Shown: positions 45,266-53,406, counted from the first letter of the stretch. The stretch is 64,000 nt of DNA from Grimontia celer (GCF_900055185.1 NZ_FIZX01000002.1:1492586-1556585), one strand, 5' to 3'. Program-made: numbers and translations. Notes: generated from the sequence alone by a model not told the origin.

Positions 45266-46066
45266 CTAACCCTCAAACTCTTCCATCTCAATCAAGAGCA
45301 TATAGATTTTTCTTTCTAGCTCAACATCATAACTATCAACGCCTTGCATGCCTTTTGCTTTTATATCCAGTTCTTTCACGATATCGAAGACTTTGCCCGG
45401 CACACTAAAGGAGGTATTTGGGCTGCTGATCCGCAATTCACAAGCGTTAACTCGGCATTCCGCTTTATCTAACTGGGCGTCTTCTGAAACCACGTAAATG
45501 TCAAAGTAGTCCTGAAAGCTTTGGGCGATATGAGCATGTTCATCGGTCTTTTCTTGCTTGGCGAACTCTGCATACCTCTCTTGGAAGTGATTGAATACCT
45601 TATTGGACTCTGTCGGCGAAAGAAGTCTTTCGTAAGGATCGTAGTTCTCCTGTACAGTGACTTCAGTCCCTTGCTCGCTCTCTTGCTCGGCAATCGGAAC
45701 TCGGTCATTAAGCTCAGATTCCGGGGCGTTGGAATAAGCCTGTGAGGAGTCATCTTCCGTATCGTTTTCTTCAAAGTCGTCAGTGGACGCCAGAAAATCC
45801 TCTAAAGGAAGCTCTGCCTCGGCAGGTTTTGAGTCAAATGAAGGGGCTGTTTTAGGAAGTACTTTTTCGGTAGGGTCAGGCGTCTCGACGAAAGCCAAAG
45901 ATGTATTAGACGCGCTTTCGGAAAGCGATTCACGGCTGATGTCTTGCCCTACTTCAGCCGCATGAATCTGAGCGCGGGTGGCATGGTAGGTGATAAAAGA
46001 CCCGCCACTTGCCCCGATAACCACACCCAACAACAGGACAAGAAAACCGTTCGCTCTTTTTTCCAT
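45266..46066 (-). CDS. Membrane-anchored acidic protein of unknown function
   Basis: A 266-aa protein: one N-terminal helix (GFLVLLLGVVIGASGGSFI) as anchor, a long acidic, low-complexity linker (about 45-140, rich in Glu, Asp, Ser), then a small folded C-terminal domain with a Cys pair in KAECRVNACELRIS. The layout is that of an anchored periplasmic protein. GAGAG lies before the ATG. Convergent with the membrane-protein gene on its left. Confidence 0.65.
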   Translation of the reverse strand: MEKRANGFLVLLLGVVIGASGGSFITYHATRAQIHAAEVGQDISRESLSESASNTSLAFVETPDPTEKVLPKTAPSFDSKPAEAELPLEDFLASTDDFEENDTEDDSSQAYSNAPESELNDRVPIAEQESEQGTEVTVQENYDPYERLLSPTESNKVFNHFQERYAEFAKQEKTDEHAHIAQSFQDYFDIYVVSEDAQLDKAECRVNACELRISSPNTSFSVPGKVFDIVKELDIKAKGMQGVDSYDVELERKIYMLLIEMEEFEG

Positions 46067-46080
46067 CTCTCAACTCAGTA

Positions 46081-46367
46081 TCAAACCACTCCACCCGTGG
46101 CGTCCAAAATACTGCCTGTTGTGTAAGACGCATCTTCAGAAAGTAAAAAGCAAATTGCTCTCGCAACTTCTTATGGCTCTCCGCCTCTTTGCATGGGGAT
46201 GCGCGGTCCAAGTCTCTCTAATCTATTTGGCTCTCCACCGTCGACATGAATACCGGTGCGAATAAAACCCGGTCTGATGCCGTTAATGCGGATGCCTTCG
46301 GCAACAACTTCTTTGGCAAGCCCAATGGTTAAGGTATCCACCGCGCCTTTACTGGCATCGAAATAAC
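46081..46367 (-). pseudogene. Broken 3' fragment of a YgfF-like SDR gene
   Basis: Aligns without gaps to the last about 280 bp of the intact SDR gene at 47170-47456 (constant offset 1089), including its stop codon. Differences are scattered (roughly one base in eight to ten by eye), and one makes an in-frame TAA at 46171-46173 where the intact gene has a Glu codon. The 5' part is cut off at an element end. No longer functional. Confidence 0.85.
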
Positions 46368-46538
46368 CAGCAGGGACAGACACTACAAGAAAGATACTAT
46401 CCGCTTATCCTATCGGCTTGTAATTTCATATCTAAACACTTGAAATTAAAAAATTTTTTAAACGTTAAAATCAGCTTAAGGTCGGCAAAACATCAGATAC
46501 TATTCTGATGTTCGGAGTGCGGGAAGATATAGGTGGCA
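46368..46538. mobile_element. Degraded copy C of the repeat element, one end
   Basis: Left end CCAGCAGGGACAGACACT, then a stretch matching the start of copy A, and a 22-bp palindrome (46490-46511) with arms ACATCAGA / TCTGATGT at the same place as in copies A and B. The bases after it resemble those before the transposase stop in B. No transposase remnant is present; the stop codon of the adjacent gene falls at nearly the same spot. Confidence 0.65.
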
Positions 46539-47117
46539 CTAGAATCGGCAGAAGTAAAAATCTTGTAAATCACTTCCCGTTAGTTCTGGGTAAAGTGGTA
46601 GGAGTGCATCTAAAGAAAAGACAGCGTCACCCAGTGGCTTGTACATCGCTTCTATCAACGCATGATTTCCAGATGTTAGAACGTAAATAGCGGTGGACAT
46701 GCCGTGTTCTTCAACATCTTTAAAGAGAAAGCTAACACTCCCCTTTTTCATATTAACAAACACTTTTTCAGTATCAGCATCTACCCCGTAATAAGACCAA
46801 TACCTAGAGAGTTCATATATCGCTGTTGGTATAAAATTGGGGTCTAAGTATAAAGATGGGTCTGACTGCAATTTTTCAATAATGGCAAATTTGACTATTC
46901 GAAACCTTGTAGATGCATTCGACCCATCGTCATAATCAAAATGGATATCTAAGTGTTGTTTAATCCAAGCATCTCTTTTTTCTGCCAATACAGAGAAATC
47001 TATAGCGCGCTTTTTGTTATCAACGAAGCTACTGTACAAATCCCCGCAGTCCTTCACCTCATTGGCGTTAATCGAAAGGGATACTAAAAGAACCAACCAT
47101 GCTTTGAGTCTAAACAT
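46539..47117 (-). CDS. Exported protein of unknown function
   Basis: About 192 aa starting at MFRLKAWLVLL (AAGG upstream; a TTG seven codons earlier is possible). Signal peptide ends near SINA. Cys residues in VKDCGDLY and DFYFCRF could form a disulphide joining both ends. The middle is helical (FVDNKKRAIDFSVLAEKRDAW, in part; AIIEKLQSDPSLYLDPNFIP). AT-rich. It lies between copy C and the intact SDR gene, in the position the transposase gene holds in copy B. Family not recognised. Confidence 0.6.
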   Translation of the reverse strand: MFRLKAWLVLLVSLSINANEVKDCGDLYSSFVDNKKRAIDFSVLAEKRDAWIKQHLDIHFDYDDGSNASTRFRIVKFAIIEKLQSDPSLYLDPNFIPTAIYELSRYWSYYGVDADTEKVFVNMKKGSVSFLFKDVEEHGMSTAIYVLTSGNHALIEAMYKPLGDAVFSLDALLPLYPELTGSDLQDFYFCRF

Positions 47118-47169
47118 CTTATTGATAGCCTTAGTCAAAATACAAAAAAGCTTCTTATAGAGTTAAACA

Positions 47170-47928
47170 TCAAACCACTCCACCCGTGGCGTCCAAAATA
47201 CTGCCTGTTGTGTATGACGCATCTTCAGAGAGTAAAAAAGATATAGCTCTCGCAACTTCTTCTGGCTCTCCACCACGTTGCATGGGGATGCGCGGCGCAA
47301 GTCTCTCTACTCTGTTTGGCTCTCCGCCGTCGGCATGAATATCGGTATGAATAAAGCCCGGTCTGATGCCGTTAACGCGAATGCCTTCAGCAGCAACCTC
47401 TTTGGCAAGTCCAATGGTTAAGGTATCCACCGCGCCTTTACTGGCGGCGTAATCGACATACTCACCTGGCGAGCCAGAACGCGATGCGCCAGAGGAAACA
47501 TTCACAATCGCTCCGCCCTTTCCGCCGCGTTCGGTGCTCATGCGTTTTACGGCTTCGCGGGCGCAAAGAAAACTGCCCGTTACGTTGGCTGTCAGCACTT
47601 TGTTGATACGCTCGGCTGTTAAATCCACCAGCTTGCTTTGGGTGAAAAGAATACCTGCGTTGTTCACCAAGCCAGTCAGAGGCTGAGCTTGGGCATCAAT
47701 CGCTGCAAAAAGCGTGGCGACGCCCTCCTCTGTTGAAATGTCGGCTATCACTGCAAAGGCACTGCCGCCCTTTTCTTCAATTTCTCTGACCACTTGGTCT
47801 GCTGCTTCTTTGCGGGAATGGTAATTCACGCAAACCGTATAGCCTTGTGAAGCCAGCAGCGTTGCTGTCGCAGCACCAATGCCACGGCTTGCGCCTGTCA
47901 CCAGCGCGATTTCATTCTTGTGGTTCAT
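47170..47928 (-). CDS. YgfF-like SDR oxidoreductase
   Basis: A 252-aa SDR enzyme. TGASRGIG at residues 11-18, NNAG in LTGLVNNAGIL, catalytic Ser in VNVSSGASRSGSPGE and YxxxK as YAASK. It is similar along its length to E. coli YgfF, an NAD(P)-dependent dehydrogenase of unsettled substrate. Three bases separate it from the cupin gene upstream, so they form an operon. Its 3' third is repeated in broken form at 46081-46367. Confidence 0.9.
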   Translation of the reverse strand: MNHKNEIALVTGASRGIGAATATLLASQGYTVCVNYHSRKEAADQVVREIEEKGGSAFAVIADISTEEGVATLFAAIDAQAQPLTGLVNNAGILFTQSKLVDLTAERINKVLTANVTGSFLCAREAVKRMSTERGGKGGAIVNVSSGASRSGSPGEYVDYAASKGAVDTLTIGLAKEVAAEGIRVNGIRPGFIHTDIHADGGEPNRVERLAPRIPMQRGGEPEEVARAISFLLSEDASYTTGSILDATGGVV

Positions 47929-47931
47929 GGC

Positions 47932-48411
47932 TTACTTCTTCCCTGCGTTCGGAAAATCAATGTCGTCGATATCCACCACCTGCCAAGGGCGGTTTTTGTT
48001 TCTGAAGATGCGTTTATTCTGCTTGGGGTAATCCGCTTCATCGTGGTCGAGACGCTGACCTACCACAATGCAACGAAGGGTTTCGTTGCCTGTGTTGGTC
48101 ATGACGTGTGGCAGCCCGTCAGCAGGGTAGCCGATGAAGTCGCCCTCACCCACTTCGAAATCTTCATCATCAATCGTGACGATCGCAGTTCCAGAGAGAA
48201 CATACACGCACTCGTCTTCAAAGTAGTGGACATGATATTCGGTCGAATCAAACCCCGGCTCTATCTCGACAATATGGAAACCAAGTCCGGTCAGGCCCAC
48301 CAAATCACCGAGAGATTTGCCCGTTCGCACCGCGTTGGGGTTCAGGAAGTGGGTTTTGGTCTGCCCTTCCATGGATTCGATATCTTGCTTTTTGACGATG
48401 TACTGGCTCAT
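47932..48411 (-). CDS. Cupin domain protein
   Basis: A 159-aa single-domain cupin. Metal-site motif STEYHVHYFEDECVYVLSG (His-x-His and Glu) and the second motif PADGLPHVMTN. The C-terminal FRNKNRPWQVVDIDDIDF is conserved in a common group of uncharacterised cupins. Likely an enzyme or metal-binding protein working with the SDR enzyme encoded 3 bp downstream; substrate unknown. Confidence 0.82.
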   Translation of the reverse strand: MSQYIVKKQDIESMEGQTKTHFLNPNAVRTGKSLGDLVGLTGLGFHIVEIEPGFDSTEYHVHYFEDECVYVLSGTAIVTIDDEDFEVGEGDFIGYPADGLPHVMTNTGNETLRCIVVGQRLDHDEADYPKQNKRIFRNKNRPWQVVDIDDIDFPNAGKK

Positions 48412-48518
48412 TGCTTCTCTCCTTTTTGTTCAACCATGCACGGCCTTTGTGGGGAGAATCAACGTGATAATTGGGCGATGCGGAGAAATGAGATCGTTGT
48501 CGCGTGAGGGATAAGAAG

Positions 48519-48548
48519 AAAACCGCTGACTTTGCAGCGGATTTTCCT
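48519..48548 (-). terminator. Rho-independent terminator after DUF1428 gene
   Basis: On the minus strand, AATCCGCTG / CAGCGGTT stem followed by TTTCTTCTT, 40 bp downstream of the DUF1428 gene. Confidence 0.75.
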
Positions 48549-48585
48549 GATTACGCTTTGAAGGTTCAGCCTTGTAAGGTCTCAC

Positions 48586-48927
48586 TCAATGGAAATGAGG
48601 GGTGAAGTCTTCGTCTAAATCCAGCCTTTCACCATGTAGCGAGACCGGATTCATTACGTTGTCGATTCGCGGGTCAGCCAGCATGCGCTCCATGCCTTGA
48701 TCCCGCGCCTCACGTGAAGGCCAGATGATCCAGGAAAACAGCACCACTGAAGGGCCATCCTCAAGTTCTGTTACCGTGAGCTTTCGAGAAGATTCTTGTT
48801 CATTGCAGTGCACCACATTGAGTGCGCCATAAGCACGCATCAAGGGGATAGCGTCCTGAACCAGACGCTTGTAGGCTTCTTTATTGGCAACGGGTAAGGC
48901 CGTTACCAGTCCATCAACATATAGCAT
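48586..48927 (-). CDS. DUF1428 family protein
   Basis: About 113 aa starting at MLYVDGLVTALPVANKEAY, because GGAGG lies 9 bases upstream; an in-frame ATG ten codons earlier is less likely. The body VVLFSWIIWPSREARDQGMERM and the DPR motif fit DUF1428 (YbaA-like), a dimeric alpha/beta barrel fold of unknown function. It is shorter in the middle than typical and lacks the canonical EGG segment, so this is a divergent member. Confidence 0.75.
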   Translation of the reverse strand: MLYVDGLVTALPVANKEAYKRLVQDAIPLMRAYGALNVVHCNEQESSRKLTVTELEDGPSVVLFSWIIWPSREARDQGMERMLADPRIDNVMNPVSLHGERLDLDEDFTPHFH

Positions 48928-49262
48928 GATCCACAACCTCCGCCGATTCAGTTCCACTCCAATAGCGACCCTGTAAACGGCTTTATGATCAAGCCACTGA
49001 CTTTCTATATTATTGATTTAATACAATTATTGTTTTAATCCGAGTGAAGGCACCCAGCACATCACCATTTCTCTTCCTTGTTACGGAAATACTACCTCTA
49101 GCGACTTGTCAGTTCCTGACTCAAAAGAGAGACATGCAAAAAGTTTCTTATTTGTGCTTGATATTGGAAGGAAAAAATATTTCTGAAGGAAAGGTAAACC
49201 TGCCTCTTTTCAGATGAAACAGACAGGCCTATTTAGAGGTATTTTCGAATCAGCGAAGGTTT
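48928..49262. other. Intergenic region
   Basis: About 335 bp between two minus-strand genes, AT-rich. No hairpin or RNA gene recognised. Confidence 0.4.
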
Positions 49263-49676
49263 TCAAATAGTGCGGAATTGGTTGATTAGGGAAATGACCT
49301 CATCACCAATATCGCCAAATTCTTCTGCCGTGAGTTTCCTATCCAGAAAATCGTTGTAGCCACGAATTTGCGATTTATCGAAGCTTTCCAGATTTCGAAA
49401 GCCCATTGACCAGTTAGGAAAAGCACGCTTTGAGATTTCAGCTCGGTCTAGTACCACAACACTACCATGGCGGTCATCCTGCTCAATTTTGTTGAAGAGC
49501 ACATCAACCTTCTGCTCATCACCCTCCAGGATCTGGAAGAAGTTGCCTTTGGCATAGAGCAAAAGCCCGCTAACATCCAGCTCTCCATTGTTCTGGCGCG
49601 CTTTCCCCAGCAATTGCATCAGTTTGCTTTCAGTAAACTCAACGGTAGCAGAACTGGCATAAATGATTCGGATCAT
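49263..49676 (-). CDS. Stand-alone BLUF blue-light sensor
   Basis: A 137-aa flavin-binding photoreceptor. The residues needed for the photocycle are all present: Tyr6 (MIRIIYAS), Asn in ARQNNGELDVSGLLLY, Gln48 in NFFQILEGDE, Trp89 and Met91 in FPNWSMGF. After the BLUF core there is only a short helical tail, so output must be through a partner protein. The upstream YeeE/YedE gene is on the same strand 33 bp away. Confidence 0.93.
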   Translation of the reverse strand: MIRIIYASSATVEFTESKLMQLLGKARQNNGELDVSGLLLYAKGNFFQILEGDEQKVDVLFNKIEQDDRHGSVVVLDRAEISKRAFPNWSMGFRNLESFDKSQIRGYNDFLDRKLTAEEFGDIGDEVISLINQFRTI

Positions 49677-49709
49677 TCTTCCCCCAAGCTGCTTTCATAT
49701 GACGATTTA

Positions 49710-50633
49710 TCAACTAACTATAGTTGGTCTCGACAGCAAAGGGGGAAGTCGTAAGCCTATGAATATACCGAATAACATACTCAATACGGCGGTAAAACCG
49801 GATGGGGAAAATGCCGGGAGTGAAAGAAGCAACTGACTGTCATTTCCGCCTCCTGCCAGCGACGCACCAATGCCCATCAAAATGCCGGCGAAGAGGTGTC
49901 GCCAATATTGATAGAAATGCTGGATGCTCAGCTTAAAAGAGCGCGTTATCAAAGCCGCCGAAGCCATGCCTCCGACTAACGCAAGCAGCAGCAAAGTGCG
50001 CTCCATGGAGGGCCAACGCTCGTGTGTTTCTTCCCACACGGAGAGACTGAGATCAGAAAGGTAACCGCTAGGCGTCCATTTCGGTTCATAGAGAAAAGTC
50101 AGGCTAGCCATCAAACCGATTGTCAGCATGCTGATCCAAAGCCGCGTATCCCATTTCTTTATCAGCAAAATTCCAGCTCCAATAATGATGGAAGCGACAA
50201 TCAATGCATGGAGATGCCATTGCGGTAGCGCGGATGAAAGCCTTGGTGGCAAGTCTTCTGCCACACTGGCCAGAAGAATCCAACCGATTAACCAACCTGA
50301 AACGGTCGCAATCATTAAGGTGTCGCCACGCGATAACTTACTGATGGTCGACACACCACAACCAAGATTAATGGCCGCGCCAAATCCGAATAGCACACCA
50401 CCGAGAAGCGCTGTCCACTGAATGGCGTAAACACGGAAAGGAACATCTATCACCATCATCTCTGCCACCAGCAAAGATACCCACCCCAACACACCGCTCA
50501 ATAAAATGGCGATGAGAAACTGAGGGCGTTTATCCAATGCCTGATTGACGCCTTTGACCAAACAGAGACCTGTCGTCTGGGCGAGGTAACCGAGCGTAAA
50601 AAGAAACAGGATGGCGATAAGAAAGAAGGTCAC
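49710..50633 (-). CDS. YeeE/YedE family transporter
   Basis: A 307-aa membrane protein with about ten helices. Conserved family motifs: GFGAAINLGCGVSTI (Cys) in the first half and MGIGASLAGGGNDSQLLL in the second, the paired pseudo-repeats of YeeE/YedE (sulfur or thiosulfate) transporters. The second motif has Gly in place of the Cys commonly seen, which may alter substrate. No TusA-like gene is nearby. Confidence 0.8.
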   Translation of the reverse strand: MTFFLIAILFLFTLGYLAQTTGLCLVKGVNQALDKRPQFLIAILLSGVLGWVSLLVAEMMVIDVPFRVYAIQWTALLGGVLFGFGAAINLGCGVSTISKLSRGDTLMIATVSGWLIGWILLASVAEDLPPRLSSALPQWHLHALIVASIIIGAGILLIKKWDTRLWISMLTIGLMASLTFLYEPKWTPSGYLSDLSLSVWEETHERWPSMERTLLLLALVGGMASAALITRSFKLSIQHFYQYWRHLFAGILMGIGASLAGGGNDSQLLLSLPAFSPSGFTAVLSMLFGIFIGLRLPPLLSRPTIVS

Positions 50634-50788
50634 GGACTGCTGAAACCTGAATAAATTCCTTGGTGATAGATTTGATTGTAGTGAAAATCATGAAGCCGGT
50701 TTGGCTCAATGTTTAGATAAAAAACAAAGAAATAGGCCGTATTAAGTACGGTTAAATTGTGCTGCGTTCCAAAGCAGAAGATACGGAA

Positions 50789-51052
50789 TCAAGGAATGGA
50801 GGATTGAAACAGATTCACGGGAATATCGAGGTCTTTACCTGTGTCTTTATAGATTTTGAAAGCTGCACTGATGCGATGACCACCATCTTGCAGCACATAG
50901 GTCTTCCCGCATGCGCAGCGGATCATCTGAATCGCTTCGTTAATGTTTGCCCCCTGCTTGAGCTCCTTGAGGATAGACTTGAACCGCGTATCCTCTCCCC
51001 GAACCCAGTTCAAATCCATTGCGACCAGTTCGCTAACTTTCATCATTTTCAT
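50789..51052 (-). CDS. Small ParB-like domain protein
   Basis: About 87 aa starting at the second Met (MKMMKVSELV), nine bases after AAGGGAG. The stretch YVLQDGGHRISAAFKIYKD resembles the DGxHR motif of ParB/Srx-fold domains, and IRCACGKTY holds a CxC. No helix-turn-helix follows, so it is a single-domain protein, not a partition factor. Some small ParB/Srx-fold proteins are NTPases or kinases; function unknown. Confidence 0.65.
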   Translation of the reverse strand: MKMMKVSELVAMDLNWVRGEDTRFKSILKELKQGANINEAIQMIRCACGKTYVLQDGGHRISAAFKIYKDTGKDLDIPVNLFQSSIP

Positions 51053-51124
51053 TGGCATACTCCCTTCAACCTTGAGTATGCACTGGGTGAACTCACTTTG
51101 GCGTCTCAGCTTCAGTGCAAACGG

Positions 51125-51607
51125 TTATTCATTGGCAGCCAGCCATTTCCTCAAAAGGTCAGCCAATTGCGTTTGTTCTTCCTCTGACAGTACAGCAAGT
51201 ATCTGGCGTTCATTCTCAACATGCTGCTCGACCACTTTGTCTATCAGCGCCCTGCCTTCTTCTGTCAGGGTCACCAAACAGCTTCTTCTGTCGGTTTCAC
51301 TGGCTTGCCTTATGACAAGACCACGCTTCACCAAACCATCAACACGCGTACTCATGGCACCGGAAGACAGCATCAGGGTTTGATAGAGATCAGTCGGGGT
51401 AACAGGCTCGCCAGCTCTGCACAGGGAAGCGAGAATATCGAACTCAATACTGCTGAGCTCATTTTGCTTATACACGTCATCCAACTTCGGTGTGATGATC
51501 TGTTTCGCCCTTCCAAGACGACCAATCACACCCATTGGCGAGCAGTCTAAATCCGGTCTTTGTGTCGCCCACTGGGCGATGATGGTATCGACATGATCGG
51601 CTTTCAT
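51125..51607 (-). CDS. MarR family transcription regulator
   Basis: About 160 aa from MKADHVDTIIAQW (an in-frame TTG eight codons earlier is possible). Winged helix: FDILASLCRAGEPVTPTDLYQTL, MSTRVDGLVKRGLVIRQASETDRRS (in part) and the wing residues Asp-Arg-Arg, then the C-terminal dimer helix. Divergent from an EamA exporter gene with two palindromes between, so it probably represses that gene and itself until a ligand binds. Confidence 0.9.
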   Translation of the reverse strand: MKADHVDTIIAQWATQRPDLDCSPMGVIGRLGRAKQIITPKLDDVYKQNELSSIEFDILASLCRAGEPVTPTDLYQTLMLSSGAMSTRVDGLVKRGLVIRQASETDRRSCLVTLTEEGRALIDKVVEQHVENERQILAVLSEEEQTQLADLLRKWLAANE

Positions 51608-51633
51608 TACAACTTTCACTTCGGCATTCAATT

Positions 51634-51651
51634 TATCTTTTTAAAAAGATA
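51634..51651. promoter_or_regulatory. Palindromic site 1, likely MarR operator
   Basis: TATCTTTTTAAAAAGATA is a perfect 18-bp palindrome in the intergenic region, 27 bp from the regulator start. Confidence 0.7.
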
Positions 51652-51680
51652 CTTGATCGAAAGAGGTAAAGGGAATACTT

Positions 51681-51698
51681 TATCTTTCACAAAAGATA
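51681..51698. promoter_or_regulatory. Palindromic site 2, likely MarR operator
   Basis: TATCTTT / AAAGATA around CACA: the same half-site as site 1, 47 bp away and 32 bp before the exporter start. Confidence 0.65.
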
Positions 51699-51729
51699 CT
51701 TTTTGAAAAAACTTTGACCGGAGACACAC

Positions 51730-52593
51730 GTGGCAAATTACCTGTTAGCTGCACTCGTCCCTATTTTATGGGGGAGCACTTACGCAGCCGTCAGCCTTTT
51801 CTTGCATGATCTCTCCCCTTTCTGGGTAGCGGTATGGCGTGCATTGCCTGCAGGTTTATTGCTTCTGCTGTTGAAACCGGGTCGCCCGCCGCTTCCATGG
51901 TCCAAAATGACTTTGCTCAGCGTGTTCAATATCGCAGCTTTCTTTCCACTCCTGTTTATCGCAGCTTATCGTCTGCCCGGCTCTGTGGCAGGTACGCTTG
52001 GCGCAACACTGCCACTCCAACTGATGTTGATGCAGTGGCTAGTTGAAGGAAAACGGCCACAGCTTAAAATGCTGCTGTTGGCATTGGTCGGCTTCTCAGG
52101 GATTGTGATGATCCTGAATCCTAGTGCTGACATTGACCCGATTGGTGCTGCTGCCGCACTGGCGGCGACCGCGTTGGTCGCAAGGGCATCACTCTGGCTG
52201 AAAGACTGGCCTGTTACCGATATTTTCCGCCTGACAGCCTGGCAGTTAACACTGGGCGGTTTATTGCTGGTGCCATTGGCATTTATTGTGGAAGGCGCAC
52301 CAAAACCCATTACCACCCATGAATTACCGGGTCTAATTTGGGTTAGCTTGCTCAACAGTTCATTCGCGTATTGGGCGTTTTCACGCTCGATTAAGAAGAT
52401 TGGCGCTGACAGCATGGCAATGATCAGCATGCTGAACCCCGTCGTCGCCGTGACACTGGGTATTTTCCTTGTGGGTGAAGTGTTGGGGCCTTATCAATGG
52501 CTCGGCATTGCCATGGTGATGATGAGTTTGGTACTCATGGTTTACAGCAAACAAAGAACGCAACGAAAGCTGGCGTTGAAGCACGCTCAATAA
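51730..52593 (+). CDS. EamA/DMT family exporter
   Basis: A 287-aa membrane protein with ten predicted helices in two EamA halves; PILWGSTYAAV opens the first, and LLNSSFAYWAFSRSIKKIGADSMAMISMLNPVVAV (in part) marks the second. Members export amino acids or other metabolites. Divergent from the MarR gene and preceded by its likely operators, so it is probably induced by a substrate of the exporter. Confidence 0.88.
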   Translation: MANYLLAALVPILWGSTYAAVSLFLHDLSPFWVAVWRALPAGLLLLLLKPGRPPLPWSKMTLLSVFNIAAFFPLLFIAAYRLPGSVAGTLGATLPLQLMLMQWLVEGKRPQLKMLLLALVGFSGIVMILNPSADIDPIGAAAALAATALVARASLWLKDWPVTDIFRLTAWQLTLGGLLLVPLAFIVEGAPKPITTHELPGLIWVSLLNSSFAYWAFSRSIKKIGADSMAMISMLNPVVAVTLGIFLVGEVLGPYQWLGIAMVMMSLVLMVYSKQRTQRKLALKHAQ

Positions 52594-52603
52594 TCAAGTT
52601 TCC

Positions 52604-52630
52604 AAAGCCCCTGCAAAGGGGCTTTTTATA
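52604..52630 (+). terminator. Rho-independent terminator
   Basis: AAAGCCCC / GGGGCTTT stem with a six-base loop, then TTATAG; ends the EamA gene. The rest of the gap to 52903 is AT-rich with nothing recognised except a ribosome site (GGAGG) at its end. Confidence 0.85.
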
Positions 52631-52903
52631 GATAAGACAGCAGGGTGATTGAGATACATAAAAGGTTGAAGCAAATCTAATATTTACCCTCAAGCGGATG
52701 CATATCCCTCTAATGCTTTTTTGGATAAATACTCCTTCATATACATTAAATGCAGAATGAAAATTCACCCAACGTAAAACAAGTGGCGATTTAGCCCTAT
52801 TAAGCTTCATAACAACACACCAATACGCTTTTCAGCTCAACTTGAACAGCGCCTAAAGCCAATGCTAAATGTTCTTTCACTCAAAGGAATGGAGGAAGAC
52901 ATC

Positions 52904-53377
52904 ATGGAAATTCGTATCGACGATCTCAGCGGCCCGGAAATCAAAGGCCTCCTCCAGGAACACTTGAATAATATGCACGAAATCAGCCCGCCGGAAAGTG
53001 TGCATGCACTGGACCTCAGCGCCCTGAAATCACCAGATGTGACGCTGTGGAGTGTGTGGATCGAGGGGGAGCTTGCTGGTTGTGGTGCATTGAAGAAAAT
53101 TGGCCCTTCTCACGGTGAAATCAAATCTATGCGCACTTCACAAAATCACCTGAGAAAAGGTGTCGCTGCGAACTTGCTCGCACATATTCTCCAAGAATCA
53201 CGCAGGCGTCAGTACACGCGTCTAAGTTTAGAGACAGGTACTGAACCAGAATTTCAGCCAGCGCATCGTCTCTACGAACGTTTCGGCTTCGAAGCTTGCT
53301 CGCCATTCGGGGAATATGTGGAAGACCCTAACAGCGTCTTTTATACCCGAGCATTGCAACAGTTCAGTCCTGCCTAA
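52904..53377 (+). CDS. GNAT N-acetyltransferase
   Basis: About 157 aa starting at MEIRIDDLSGPEIKG, with GGAGGAAG eight bases upstream. Acetyl-CoA motif in IKSMRTSQNHLRKGVAANLL; LSLETGTEPEFQPAHRLYERFGF and YFxxxP-like end match the group of small PhnO/YafP-like acetyltransferases acting on small molecules. A second GNAT gene follows 29 bp downstream. Confidence 0.85.
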   Translation: MEIRIDDLSGPEIKGLLQEHLNNMHEISPPESVHALDLSALKSPDVTLWSVWIEGELAGCGALKKIGPSHGEIKSMRTSQNHLRKGVAANLLAHILQESRRRQYTRLSLETGTEPEFQPAHRLYERFGFEACSPFGEYVEDPNSVFYTRALQQFSPA

Positions 53378-53406
53378 CGTTACGGACAACGTAGATTCAG
53401 GGTTAT

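Noticed and set aside
38900-47200. Integron cassette array
   Set aside because: Orphan genes alternate with repeats, but the repeats lack the paired core sites and length of attC, no integron integrase is in the window, and gene directions are mixed. A Y1 transposase with matching ends explains the repeats better.
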